Source: Acytostelium subglobosum LB1
Lineage: Eukaryota > Evosea > Eumycetozoa > Acytosteliales > Acytosteliaceae
Direction of reading: 5' to 3'
Assembly: GCF_000787575.1 (NCBI RefSeq)
Contig: NW_012236503.1
Span: 124,001 to 188,000, forward strand
DNA: 64,000 bases
The notes under the pieces are model-generated. The model worked only from the letters and a program-made list of their open reading frames with translations. It made no database searches and was not told the DNA's origin. Shown piece by piece: positions 10,633-22,454 of the stretch (position 1 is its first letter; every line of letters begins with the position of its first letter). Made by a program: the position numbers and the translations under genes.

Positions 10633-11385
10633 TTATAGTTGCTGCGTAGTAGGTTGAACTTGATTGAACGGGTTCTCTGGTGCCTTGAGCCATTGCTTCC
10701 ACAACAATTGCTTGATCTGCGTGAAGCGCAGCGAAGGGTTCTCCTTCCTGAGCAAAGACAGGTTCTTGGTCTCGTACTCCTCGTAGGCGGCCTTCATTCT
10801 CTTTTCTGGATGATCGTCGTTGGCATTGCTTCCCGACAGCACCTTGATGGCTTCGCCCACACCTCTTGCCTCCAACATGTTGTCGCCCTCGCGCATTCTC
10901 TGCTCGCGGAATACGTGATTAATGTTCTCTTGCAGGTCGAACGTGTCCTCATCATCGTCGTCGCCAGCTGCCGTGGACGAGGTTGACGTGGTCGAGGTGG
11001 TCGAGGTGCGCAACTGTCCTTGTTGTTGCTGTTGCAGTTGTTGCTGCTTCTCTCTCTCGCGTTGCTCACGCTCCTTTTGTTGTTCAATCTCGAAGCGAGT
11101 CAACTTCTTGGTCTCCACGCCCTTGCCGTACTTTTGCTTCAGCTCGGTCTCCTCGCTGTCTAGCAATAACTTGTTCTCTGCCTTTCTCTTTGCCTCTTGT
11201 GCCTTCTTCTCCTCCAACTCCTTTGCCTTCTTCTGTTTGGCCAACATCTTTGCATCTGTCTCTTGCCACTCTGCATCCTCCTTCTCACGTTGTTTCTTCT
11301 CATTATCATTCTTCTTGACCTCTGCCTTCTTTGCTCTTGCCTCCTCAGCCTTTGAGTTTATACCAAACTTCTTTCCTCCGCCCAT
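10633..11385 (-). CDS. ccdc124: CCDC124 homologue (ribosome-associated coiled-coil protein)
   Basis: A 250-residue protein starting MGGGKKFGINSKAEEARAKK. Human CCDC124 and yeast Lso2 bind idle ribosomes and aid recovery from dormancy; that role is taken from the family. A long charged coiled coil covers about residues 10-130, then a Gln/Thr/Ser-rich linker (about 130-165), then the conserved C-terminal block (about 175-250) with ARGVGEAIKVLSG, HPEKRMKAAYEEYE, NPSLRFTQIKQLLWKQW and APENPFNQ. The frame stays open 56 codons upstream, but the start at 11385 matches the family and the upstream part is simple-repeat leader. No introns. Confidence 0.92.
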   Translation of the reverse strand: MGGGKKFGINSKAEEARAKKAEVKKNDNEKKQREKEDAEWQETDAKMLAKQKKAKELEEKKAQEAKRKAENKLLLDSEETELKQKYGKGVETKKLTRFEIEQQKEREQREREKQQQLQQQQQGQLRTSTTSTTSTSSTAAGDDDDEDTFDLQENINHVFREQRMREGDNMLEARGVGEAIKVLSGSNANDDHPEKRMKAAYEEYETKNLSLLRKENPSLRFTQIKQLLWKQWLKAPENPFNQVQPTTQQL

Positions 11386-11723
11386 CTTATTATTAATATT
11401 ATTATTATTGTTGTAATAAGTAATAAGGTATAGTTTATCTCTATCTTTATCTCTATCTCTATCTCTTTTGGGATTGAGTGATTTGAGTGAATGTGGTGTG
11501 AAAAGTGGGAATCCTTGAAAGTTGTTCAAAGTTCTCATTCTTCTCAATTTCATTCAAAGTGAAGATAATTGTGAGAATGACGTCTATTTACAAGTTGTCT
11601 TGTTCCAACTCATTGGTTCATTAATTGATCAACTCAAGTATATAGTTATAAGTAGTAGTAATAATAGTTAATAATTAACACAGCAATAACAATCATAATA
11701 ATAATAGTAATATAGTAATAAAA
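11386..11723. other. Divergent promoter region
   Basis: Separates the starts of the CCDC124 and oxygenase genes. AT-rich, with TAATAA/ATAATAG runs near 11650-11720. No coding signal. Confidence 0.6.
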
Positions 11724-12628
11724 ATGATGGAAGAAAGACCAATTGTAATGGAGGCACCACTGGTAATTGAAGGCCAGAAGGTTAGGATGATAGCATTTCC
11801 AAGTGAGACACCTCCAGATGCACAGCCAATAATACAAAGAACACTTGATGTACTCAAGCCAAAGACAGCCTTTGTCCTAGACCATGTCCTATCACCATCA
11901 GAGTGCAAGTAAGTACCCCTATTCCATTCAATCAATCTATCAATCACTGACACCTCACTCATTCAATCAGATATATAATTGACAAGGGAGAAGAGATTGG
12001 CTTTGATAACTTAAAGTTCTATAAGACACAGTATAGAGGCAATGTTAGGATCATGGTATCAAGCCATTCATTGAGTGCAACAGTGTTTGAGAGGATAAAG
12101 CAGTATTTGCCAGACAACTTGAACATCTCTCTAAAGTATGACTCGATCAATGGAAAGTGGAAGTTGCACGAGGTCAATGAGATGTGGCGTCTGTGCAAGT
12201 ATAACCTGGGTGGCGCATTCGCCCCGCATTTGGACGGCAACTTTGTACGCGACAGTGACAACCGATCATACCTCACCTTTATGATATACCTTAGCGAGGG
12301 CATCGATGGCGGCGCCACAAGATTCTTGGAGCAACACTCACACAAGGTGGTGGCATCCGTGCAGCCCAAGGTTGGCTCAGTCCTGGTGTTCCAGCATGAC
12401 ATGTGGCATGATGGNGAGACAGTAAACGCTGGCCTAAAGTACATCATGCGAACTGATGTGATGTATAGACGTGTGGACACGACGCGAACTGCACAGGAAC
12501 AACTCAACGAACAAAAGGCACGCCATTTAATCAAGGAGGCCGAATCCCTGGAATATACCAACCCATCAGGGGCTGTATCATTGCTGAAACAAGCGTACAA
12601 GATCTATCCACCTATCGAGTATGAATGA
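11724..12628 (+). CDS. Prolyl-4-hydroxylase-like 2-oxoglutarate/Fe(II) dioxygenase
   Basis: Two exons, 11724-11908 and 11971-12628, give 280 residues; the join reads SECKYIIDKGEEIGF. The double-stranded beta-helix core carries the iron ligands HLD (H148, D150) and WHDGE (H208), and K218 fits the 2-oxoglutarate-binding position. No signal peptide is visible, so the enzyme is probably cytosolic or nuclear and not a collagen-type ER hydroxylase. It resembles the stand-alone P4H-like oxygenases of protists; the substrate cannot be told. An N at 12415 sits in the third base of a Gly codon and is harmless there, unlike the other Ns in the window. Confidence 0.87.
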
Positions 12629-12719
12629 TTGAATGATCGAATGGATGAATGAATAAATGTAACATGATGCTTTAATCCTTTGCGAGACTGCTCGCCTAAT
12701 GATTGTTTGTTTGAATGAA

Positions 12720-13623
12720 CTAGTATGTGACTGCATTGCTGTCTCCCTTTCCAACCTTGACCTTGCAATCGATGCATTTGCCAGTCTCGCCATGAGGGTC
12801 GCCACATGCATCGACGAGGTAGAGGTGTCCAGATGAGCACTTCTTCCAGTTCTTGCCCCAGTACCCGACCAAGCTGATGATGGACGCCTTGGTCTTGACC
12901 TCGTCCACATCCTTCATTTGTAAGTTGGATATATTGTTTGTAGCGCAGTAGGTTGACGATGGGCATGGAGCACATTGGACATGTGCGCCATTGTATCGAG
13001 CTGGAGCTAGCCCTAAAGTGCGCGTCCATGTTGTCCTTGGCGAACACGTGTCCACACTTGAGTTCGATGAATGTGTCTGTCTCGGGGAAGCTGGCCAACT
13101 TCTGCATTGATATTGGTTCATAGTATGATGGATCGCACTTGCGACATTTCTTTGGGCATACCTCGCCGCACACTCCAATACACAGGTGTCCACAAGGCAA
13201 TAGCTTTGTACACCTCACATCGCAAGGTGTTACCGTACAAGGTTCAGAACACCTGTTTGTACACTTTCCATGTTGACAATCTCTGGCGCATGGTAGTTGG
13301 CAAGGTTTGCCTGGATTGGCGGATGTGTTAGGCATGCTGGTCCATTGATTGATTGATGGAAGGAAGGTGTAGTTACATTTTGTTGAACAAATATGGTCGC
13401 ATGGTCCATGACTACAACTGAGAAGACATTGATGTGCACATAGTTGGGAAGGACTGTTGTTGAGTACTTTATGTCCACAAATCAATGTTGACATCTTTGG
13501 CTGTTTTGTTGTAGTAGTAGTTGTTGAAGGTATTAAGGTTGGTCTTGGTCTAATATTAGTTGTTGATGGTTGTGTTGTAGTCGTTGTCTTGGACCCAAAG
13601 AATCGGCTAAAACTAAATGTCAT
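12720..13623 (-). CDS. NFX1-type zinc-finger protein with C-terminal RZ-like finger (frame interrupted)
   Basis: Cys/His-rich protein of about 300 residues. After a Thr-rich start come NFX1-type fingers (CGHKVLN..., CSHGPCDHIC, CQHGKCTNRC, CGHLCIGVCGEVC) and then a Cys/His motif (LKCGHVF...CPMCSMPI). The C-terminus (KKCSSGHLYLVDACGD...GKCIDCKVKVG) fits an RZ-type finger as in ZNFX1 and RNF213. It lacks the ZNFX1 helicase. The conserved C-terminus is in a different frame from the rest; the switch is a single-base shift in the AAGG (minus strand) at 12911-12914. No intron fits there, so this is either a sequencing error or a recent frameshift. The 3' end lies only 91 bp from the convergent oxygenase gene. 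Confidence 0.75.
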
Positions 13624-13855
13624 TTAGTTATAATTGTATCTTGTTGTTGATGTTTGTAATATATATATATATATATATCTTTGTTGTTGAGATTGATTGT
13701 CTGGTTATGAGCTGGGCAATGAACCTAGGTCAAACAGTCACATGTATCCAGTGCCAATGAGTGAGTGTGTGCCAGATCTAATGATTGTTATTGCCAATAG
13801 CTATCCACACATCTAGATGGACGAGCTTGAGTTGACCCATAATCATTCCACTCAC

Positions 13856-16482
13856 TCAATCATTCCTGTTTGAGGCCTTCAATGTTATTAGCTTCCTGAT
13901 GATATGACCAATAGTACGATTCATCTCGATCACATTGTCATTGGCCATCTTATCCGTTGAAGGTGGAATCCTAAAGTCTGTTGGAGGCCATCTATTAATA
14001 GATAGTATATTAACCAATGATGGGTATCTATCCAAACATTGTAACAATGCTATAATATGTTGAATGGAGGCAGGTGAGTTGTCTTGTCAAATGAGTTTGC
14101 AGACCACTTTGAGTTGATCAACTTACAATCGAGTGTATCCATCCATTGTTGCTTGATCTCCTCCCAGATGATGTAGGCACTTTGATCGGGTGGCGGTAAT
14201 TCGATGCTTTGGTAAAATGCTGTCAACTCTTCCGCTGCCTTTGTGAGGTGGTCTAGATGCTCGCTGGTTTGGAAGTCATCTTGATTAAGATGTCTGAGTA
14301 TGGCGAATGACAGAGTCATTAGACTGATCGTCAGTACTTGACGAAGTTTCAGCGCATCGCCAATCATCTGAGCAATATTAGCTGTGATGGTCTCGATTGC
14401 CTCTGTAATAGCAATGAACAGCGCCAAGAATATGCCCTTGTTCCCCAGGTGTATGGGGTCGCTCCAACACGACATGTAATACTGCATGATCGTACATGTG
14501 TGCGGGAGGAAAGTGTCGCACACTGATTCGGTCGTGATACCATAGCTCCTCAATGTACCTAGGAATGACGAGGCTGAGGCCGAGGACTCTTGAACGTCCA
14601 TTGCCAGCATGGCCATCGATGGCAGGTATGTAGTGAAGTATTGTGCCAACACATTGATGCCCTGTTGGTTCTCGAATATGTCGTATGCATGCTCATTCAT
14701 CATACATGCACTGGCATTGATGTAGTTGGATATTCCCGGTAGCAGGTAGGCGATAAAGAATCCATACTCCTTGCCATGGGAGTAGAAGTACTCGATGATG
14801 GGTTGCAGGGATATGGACAGACACTCCTCCATGGACTCGGCCTCTTCTGCCAAGAACTGACCAACTTGTCTCAATGTCATAATGGCCACTTTGGAAGGCT
14901 CGGTACGAGGGGCATGGTCGGCCACCGATCGAAGGAAGTCAATCATGACAATATTGGTCTCGATGAGCACACTACGCAGGAGTTGGAATGAGTCGGTGGT
15001 CATCATCAAGGTGGTCTCCTCAGAGTCGTATTGCTGCACCATGTATGTGATGACGTTCTCCATGATTGAGTAGCATGCGATGAGCATGTTGGTTCTGTCT
15101 TGCGTGATTGTCGCGTTGACTGGATGTGCCATGAGAATGGACTGAACCTCTGTTCTAACAGCTTGACATATTAGAGCGAATAGACGTTCGCTTGAGATTG
15201 GAGTGGATAATGACTGTGTTGATGATGATGTCGCGCTAGTGACCCACTTGTTGCCAAACAACTCGAGTAGGATTGAGGACAGGATGATGACCTGATGTCG
15301 CTGCTCTTCAGGCATCTGGTCGCCAGGCCGACTTGTCAGACAGAGCGCTATGCCCTCGCGTATATTGGCCGCAGATTGAATCAGTTGTTGGCTTTGATTG
15401 TTTGGATGCGTGGGGAATCCGTCAAACTGGAAGATTGAGATCAGGACTGGGAGAGTGGAGAAGCGACTGTCATCTGATCGTTCGAGGAATATGAGTGATG
15501 TCGGTCCAAGCATTGAGATGAATCGTTTGAATTGACATTGCGCTTCATTATGCTCTTGGAAACAGAAGAACAAGAGTTTGAGCACGAGGATACCTTGATC
15601 AAACAGTGCCGCCAAAGACTCAGTGGTATGAGTGTTGTTGCGTCCCATTAAAGTCATTGTTGTCTTTGATTGATCTGGTGATGTATGCTTTGTGTTACTG
15701 GCTTGATGCAGTGTACCCAATAGACTGGCCAGACATTGTAAGTTGGGCTCGGCTTGGATGATCTGACTCATCATCTGGTATGAGCTTGACCCTGACTTCT
15801 TGTTGCCAGCGTCACCTGACCCTCCCATCTCCCTTAGAGTTGACTCAAATGTCATCATAGAGTACATGAAGGTCAATGAGTCCTGTATGAATGACTCGCT
15901 GATCTCTCCCCTTCATTGATTGATTGATTGGTTGAATGAGTGAGTGAGTGGAATGGTTCCCAGGACAACACTGATTGATCAAACATACCTTTGACTGAGG
16001 GCATGAAGTAGGTTCTTGACTAACTGTGGGAGCAATGTATGTTGTGAGATTCGGAAGATTAGTGTAGACTCGAGTAGGTCATGACTGATTCCAGTGATGT
16101 CAAGAGATGTGAATGTGACAAGGAGATTGACTGCCATGTATGGGTAGGAGATGGACTCCACACCAGGTAGGTTAGGCGTCTGTATCAATCTATTTAGGAA
16201 TGGTAAGCCCAATGAATCGTAGACTCTAGTCAATGTTAGACCATCATCCAACTTTACAATCTTCTTTGCCAATACCATTCCAACGAATCTCTCTTCATCT
16301 GAACTACTTGACAGCATTCTTAAGCATGACTTTAAAGTCTTGTCCATATGAGATTGAGTGTTGTCTGGTGACATATATGAGTTCATTGATAATGGACTCC
16401 TTGTATTAGTGGTAGTTGTAGTTGTAGTAGTTGTCGTCGTTGACATTGTAGAGTGAGGTGATTTGGCTGTATGTGACATCAT
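13856..16482 (-). CDS. Neurochondrin homologue
   Basis: Three exons, 16482-15989, 15910-14127 and 14049-13856, give 823 residues with all joins in frame (SQRGEISESF and MDTLDSLLQCLDR). The family is an all-helical, armadillo-like fold; the N-terminal block SCLRMLSSSSDEERFVGMVL and GLPFLNRLI match neurochondrin, and helical repeats continue to the end. Animal neurochondrin affects CaMKII and receptor signalling, but the ancestral role in amoebae is unknown. A Thr run near residues 15-25 is encoded by a repeat that continues upstream of the ATG (16483-16520). The second intron (14050-14126) is readable for several codons, so a gene finder may overrun it. Confidence 0.85.
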
Positions 16483-16974
16483 AGTTGTAGTTGTAGTTGT
16501 AGTAGTTGTAGTTGTAGTAAGTATATTGAGTATGTTATTGTGATGACAGTTGGCTGGCTGGTGACATGCTTACCTGTTCCTAACTTGCCACTCCACAACA
16601 ACCCTACCATACCCTTGTCAATGAGACTGATGCACCACCACCAACTTTAAACCTACTTAAACACACTGCCGTCCAACTTCTGTCAAGTGGTGTGTGATCA
16701 ACCCACCCCATCATGATCTGATCAATCAAATAAATGAGTTTGAGAGTGAAGTAGGTCTATGTATAAGTATAAGTATAGTATTACTAAATAGAGAATGATG
16801 GGTAATAATGTCAATCCGACACTGAATTTTAACTATTTATGTGTACAAATTGATTGGATGGATTGATGATGATGATGGATTGATGGATTGGATGGATTGA
16901 TGGTGGACCTGTTACAATGACCACCTTTTATGGTCTGTCTGATATCTCCAGCTGAGCTGAACACTGTATGTTTC
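16483..16974. other. Intergenic gap
   Basis: Between two minus-strand genes. Starts with a GTTGTA repeat (to about 16520), then AT-rich sequence with GATGGATT repeats near 16855-16905. No gene seen. Confidence 0.6.
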
Positions 16975-18844
16975 TTATATATTGTTGCCTGTCAAGCCAC
17001 CTGCGACTCCCTCTACAAAGTGATCCAAGAACTATGAAAGTGATTGATGAGTTAGTACATTACTCGTTGTAGTTGATGATGATGCTTGACATGTCTTACC
17101 TTCTTTGTGATTCTAGTGTAGTTGGTGACTTGCTCCTTCCACTTGATAAAGGCTTGGTAGTCGTCCAGCTTCTCAATGTTCTGCTCGTAATAGGTGGACA
17201 GTTGATCGGTGTGCTTCTCGAGATCCTCCTGCAAGTACTCAAATAAGTTACGCTCCTGTGACTTCTTGTCCAAATAGAATCCATATACATAAGAGTACTG
17301 GAGCACTCTTCGGTTCTGTTGATTGCAAGAATGAATGAATGAGTACATGTGGACTAGACTTGTGTAATGTCTTTTGAACTTGAATACATACTCTCAACAA
17401 TTGCTCTGTGGCCTCCATCAAGAACTTGGTATCGGCTGATCTGACATCGAACCTGGACAAGATCATCTGCTCCTTCTGGAAAGCATTCTTCCTCTGCTCG
17501 TCTGCGATTTTCTGTTTGATTGATTGAATGATTGAGTGTTAGTCCATCACATCATGTTGTTGCGCATCTCCAATCAATCAATCAAGTCGCGACGACTTAC
17601 CATTGCACCCTTATGTGACTCGTATCTGTGGTAATAAAACATGTATGCCTCCAACTCTGTCTTGGCATCGGCGGCCTTGTCGTCGTCCTCTTTGGCCTTG
17701 GACTTGTCGTACTTGTTGCAGTTGTAGTAGCCACCTGTGGCAGATCCGTGCTCGGTCCAGGGACCACGGCACAGCCAGCAGAACTCAAAGCCACAGCCAC
17801 CGGCGTTCTTGCGACAGGTCATATGCATGCAGCCGCCGTTCTTCTCGATGGGCGACCGACACTCGGGACACTTCTTGGTGTTGGCCAGCATCCACGTGAC
17901 GTTCTCCGACTCGTCCGACGCCTTTTGCAGCCACTTGTCGACCTGGCTGCACGGGCACGGCATGTGATCGCCAATGTCTGCGTCGCTGCACGAGAAACAG
18001 TACTGGAAGCCGCACTTGCACACGACGGCCTCCTTGCGCTCCTTGCGCTCGCAGCGCACCGAGAAGTTGCAGCCGGGCGCCGGACACCACTTGACCTGGG
18101 CGTTGTCGTCCACGTAGGACCTGAGCACATAGGTGGAGTACTTGTCAAAGACAGGGCCGTCCACCAGCTTCTTGAATGCCTCCTCATGCACCTTGACCTT
18201 GCACTTGGGTGCGGGACACGTGGCCGATATGCACTCGGGTCCCTCACCAATCTTGTTCTCCAAATAGAGCTTCCAGCATGCCAGACAATATCTATGGTCG
18301 CAGGACAATGCATATGTCTGTGTTGGCGAGAAATCATCCAAACAAATCAAACAGCTGAACTTCTGCATGGCCTTATCGACCTGTCGTTCCAATCTCAAGT
18401 TAGGAATACCAGCCTCAATACACAATCTATCAGGGTTATCCATATATTTCTCGATCAGTCTCTCTTTGTTCCATCTATTGATTGATTGATTGAGTTAGCA
18501 TCAATGTTTGAATGAATGATTGATTGAATGAATGAATGAATGAGGTGAACATACTTCATGTGTCTTAATAATATTGCAACAGCAGCCTCTGATGTGATGC
18601 TGAGTACATCCATGATCTCGCGAATCAGTTTACGTGACTCTGATTGCAACTCTAGTTTGTCGAGCACTTCATAGCTCTTTTGTCGGACCATTCCACTATT
18701 TGATCTGTTTGATGCTCTAATGTCATCATAGTCCACCTCTTGAGTATATTCATAGTCCATATCATTGGCAGACTCATTGCCAGACTCTACTGCAGAGTCA
18801 TCCTCCACATCATAATCATCATAATATTCGTCATCTTGTGACAT
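16975..18844 (-). CDS. rbrA: RbrA, Ariadne-type RBR E3 ubiquitin ligase
   Basis: Five exons (18844-18555, 18474-17601, 17511-17392, 17315-17100, 17031-16975) give 518 residues, close to D. discoideum RbrA. The acidic N-terminus (QDDEYYDDYDVEDDSAVESG) is typical of Ariadne proteins and is followed by the UBA-like region (HMKWNKERLIEKYMDNPDRL). RING1 has CLICLDDFSPTQTYALSC, the IBR has KWCPAPGC...CKCGFQYCFSC, and RING2 has CPECRSPIEKNGGCMHMTC, which holds the catalytic Cys. The C-terminal Ariadne helical domain spans exons 2-4, and the last exon encodes FLDHFVEGVAGGLTGNNI. In D. discoideum RbrA is needed for normal cell-type proportions. A CTTT repeat lies just upstream of the ATG. Confidence 0.94.
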
Positions 18845-20361
18845 TCTTTCTTTCTTTCTTTCTTTCTCTTCTTTATCTCTATCTCTATACACACACTCAC
18901 TCACTCTTTCTTTCTTTCTTTCTTTATGATTATTATTATTGCTATATACACATATAGTTATAGTATGTACAAAAGATATATAATAATGTTATTATTATTA
19001 TAAGTAAATAGATTAGATAATAAAAGGTTAATAATAACTAATGACGAATAATCTGTTGGTGTTGTGTGTTCGAGAAGTTACAAACATTGACATTGCTTGA
19101 GCCCTCAAACTGCCATCCGCTTCACAAACTTCCCAATAAAGAATTTTTAATTAAAAAAATAATCAAGCACTCAATCCTTCCTTCCTTCCTTCCTTCAACC
19201 AACCACAATGACAATCATTCAATGGAAAGGATTCCTATCTCATCTATGATCTGTCTTTAAATGTATAAATGAATCATCATCATCGGAGATATATATATAA
19301 ACAAAACAACTTGTTTTATTATTACAAGGATAGATGATAGGACAATGTCCACCTAATGTACTTACCTTGATTTGATTCCTTCCAACCAACTTGATGGATG
19401 GAATAAGTATCAAATTGTTCGATCCTGGAAAATAATGAACTCAATAAAGCAAGTAAGGTTGACAAACACAAACACAAAAGAAGTGAAGTCCAAAAGGTAA
19501 TGAATTATGGATGTAGTAGGAAGGAAGTAGTAGGTCAGGTAGATAGAGAGAGAGAGAGAGAGGTTGGTTGTTTGTAGTTGTCAATGTAAAGTGATATTTA
19601 GTTAGGTCATTGTCAATTGTCATTTGTCATTTGTCAGTGTCATGTCATGTCATGTCATGTGGTCATGTCAGGTCAGAGAGAGAGGGGACAAGACAAAGAG
19701 AATAGAGTAAATGTAGTAGTTGGTTGGTAGTAATGTCGGTCTTTTCCATGTGATGATGATGATGATTATGTCGGATAGATTAGAAGGTTTGGAAAGGAAA
19801 GAGGGATAGAGGAGGGAAGAGTGTTGAATGGAAAATGTTGGTGAAGAGGAGGCTGTAGGTGAGGCAAACACTGGCATCAGTGTCTGTTGAATAGTTGTTG
19901 TTGTTGGATTGATTGATTGAGTACAAGCTAGCTAGCTAGTGTATATACTATAGTTAGTTAGTTAGGTTATATATAAATAGGTTATATAGATATATATAAG
20001 ATAGATAGAGGGAGGGATAGATTAGAAGAGCGAGATAGAGGGAGGAGAGAGAAGAAGCGGATAGAGGAGGAGAGAAGAGTTGGTGTCGGGTCGGTCATTG
20101 TTGTTGTTGTTGGTCATATGTCATGTCATGTCATGTGATGTGTAATGTCATGTGATTGTGATGTGCTTGGTTGGCTGTGATAATGTGTGGATGGATGTTG
20201 TTGATTGGATACACGGCGCAGCAGGTGGATATGATATGAATGAGTGATGATAGTGGAGTATGTGCACGGTGGATACAAATGGGGACAAGCAAGCTTGGAG
20301 GGCGAGTGATGACATCCAGGTGATTCAAGGGGCTTCAGCCGAGTGTACACGTAAGGCCACC
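18845..20361. other. Long intergenic gap (1.5 kb), low complexity
   Basis: Upstream of rbrA and downstream of importin alpha. Contains CTTT repeats (18846-18930), AT-rich blocks, an AG run (19542-19562), two clusters of TCATG repeats (about 19630-19675 and 20115-20155) and purine-rich GAGGA/GATAG stretches (about 19985-20085). No convincing coding or RNA gene; short reading frames follow the repeats. Confidence 0.6.
19542..19562. repeat. AG dinucleotide run
   Basis: Simple AG repeat in the long gap upstream of rbrA. Polypurine runs of this kind also occur just before the F-box/WD40 gene and near 29896-29916. Confidence 0.85.
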
Positions 20362-21978
20362 TTAGATGTTAAAGTTGGAGTTGTTGACTCCACCACTTTG
20401 GAAGGAGAATGCGTTGCCACCTTGGGTTGTCTCTGGCATGAAGTCTTCGTCGTCCGATTCGTCGTCAAAGAAGCTGTGGCAGATGCGACTGGCCTTCTCA
20501 AACGTCTCCCTGTTCTTGTGGTTCTGCAGTTCGACGATCTTCTGGACGCCACCAGTCTCCTCGATGATTTGCAGGTAGTGGTTGCCATTGTCGTGGCGTC
20601 CGTTGGTCAGGATGTTCTCGATGCCCTCCAGTGCGACGTTGATGATACGGGCGTCGGTGCAGCTGAGCAGGTCACAGAGGGGCTTGACACAGCCCTGCTT
20701 GACAAAGTAGTCAATCTGCTCGAGAGAGCCACCGCTTGTGGCGTTGGAGATGGCCCAGGCGGCCTCCTTTTTGATCTCAAACTCGGCGTTGCTGAGGAGT
20801 GACACGAGCGAGGGCACGACATTGGCGTCAATCACCTCTTGAATCTGCTGCTTGCTGCCGGCAGTGATGTTGGAGATGGTCCAACAGGCCTCCTTCTTGA
20901 TGGCCTTCTTGTTGCTCATCAACAACTTCTGGAGGAAGGGCAGGGCCGACACGTTGAGGATGGCTTGGGTCTGGGTGTCATCACCAGTGACAATGTTGCC
21001 GACGGTTCTCAGGGCGGGTGTCTGGACGGCGCACGATGGGTGGTCCAGAAGCTCGACCATGCGACGGGCGACGCCGGCTTCGAGCACGGCCAAGATCTTC
21101 TCGTTGGGGCCGTCCGAGAGGTAGCTGAGTGCCCAGCACGCGTCGATCAGGACCTCCTCGTCGTTGTTGTAGATCAGGTTGGCGAGGGCGTTGAGGGAGA
21201 TGCGCACGACGTCAAATGCGGGGGGTGGCTTGCCACGGCAGAAGTTGGAGAGTGTCCATGTGGCGTTTCTAATCATGCTGAGCTTGGGCTGGCCATAGAA
21301 CTGGTTGAGCAAGGGTGGGAGTGCGCCGCACGATAGGACCATGTCGCGGCACTCGTGCGAGTCTCCAGCAATGTTGCCGAGCGCCCAGACGGCCTGCTCT
21401 CTGACGTCGTCGTTTAGTGAGTTCATCAGCTGCACAAAGACCTGCACGGCGCCATTGTCAATGACGACCTTTGTCTGCTGGGCCGATCCAGATGCAATGT
21501 TTGTCAATGCCCACGCCGCTTCAAACTGGAGCTGAGGGAACTCGGCTCTGTGCAGGAACTGAACAAACAGTGGAACGACTCCAGTATCAATCACATCCTG
21601 AATTGGTGGTGATCTCTCAATCGACAACAACTTCCTGAACTGAATAGTCGACTGAAGTACCTGTTCATAGTTATTTGATTGTACTCCTCTAACCATCGCA
21701 GGTAAGCTCTCAAGCTATAAATATTTGATTGATTGATTGTTTGTTTGTTAGTATCTTGTGATCATTCATTCAAACAATCATATAATGTACAAACATACTC
21801 TTTGAACGAGGTTTGCATCAGTCTTGATGTTTCTCTTCTTTGCCAAGTTCTGTTCTCTATTTTGCTTTCTGATTGAGATTGCCAACTCTTCTCTTTTACG
21901 ACGGGCATCATCAGCATCTATAATCTTCTTGTACTGACTCTTCCTCTGATCTTCTCTCTCTGTCATTGATTTCAACAT
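20362..21978 (-). CDS. Importin subunit alpha (karyopherin alpha)
   Basis: Two exons, 21978-21799 and 21714-20362, give 510 residues; the join reads [14 protein letters not shown]. The adaptor binds classical nuclear localisation signals and hands cargo to importin beta. Residues 1-60 are the basic importin-beta-binding domain ([21 protein letters not shown]). Armadillo repeats follow from about 75 to 470 with the conserved [19 protein letters not shown] and WTLSNFCRG Trp-Asn positions that form the NLS groove. The acidic tail DDESDDEDF is near the C-terminus and fits the CAS exporter-binding region. Coding GC is high, as expected for a strongly expressed gene. Confidence 0.95.
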
Positions 21979-22454
21979 TCTCTCTATCTATCTATTTATA
22001 TATTTATATGTGTATCCAATCTAATCTATCTGTTTTGTTTTGTTTTGTTTTGTTTTGTTTTGTTCTGTTATTATGATTATTATTAATGATTGTTCAACAA
22101 TTGAATATTCATTCATTCAACAACATATGATGTACTTACTTATATTATATTTGTTTGTTTGTTTGTTTCAAGGTGTAGTAATATTGAACTGAGGGGGGTT
22201 TGAGCGAATGCGCTTGTCCTTTCTCTCTTCACACTCACACATTCAGTCTCTACACACACCAAACATCATTTTTATTAATTAATTGAATATAATACAAATC
22301 GAAGTTCATTCACACACAAACTAGTTTGGTCATTCGTGTTACTCGTCAAAAGACATTCATTCACAAAATCATCATCATCAAACAACAGATATAAAGACAC
22401 TACTTATATATTTATTAATATATATATAGTCTTGTGTGTGTGTTGAGCTGAGAG
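21979..22454. other. Divergent promoter region
   Basis: Separates the starts of importin alpha and the G-patch gene. Holds a TTTTG repeat (22032-22063), a TTTG repeat near 22150, and AT-rich sequence ending in a TATATATAG stretch just before the right-hand gene. Confidence 0.6.
22032..22063. repeat. TTTTG pentanucleotide repeat
   Basis: About six copies of TTTTG upstream of importin alpha. Probably just simple sequence in the promoter or 5' UTR. Confidence 0.85.

Noticed and set aside
10922-11416. 164-residue plus-strand frame opposite CCDC124
   Set aside because: Cys/Ser/Phe-rich shadow of the Lys/Glu-rich CCDC124 codons.
17628-18485. 285-residue plus-strand frame opposite rbrA
   Set aside because: Antisense shadow of GC-rich rbrA exon 2; runs across its splice sites and has no domain.
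20260-20802. 180-residue plus-strand frame at the importin alpha 3' end
   Set aside because: Antisense shadow of importin alpha codons.
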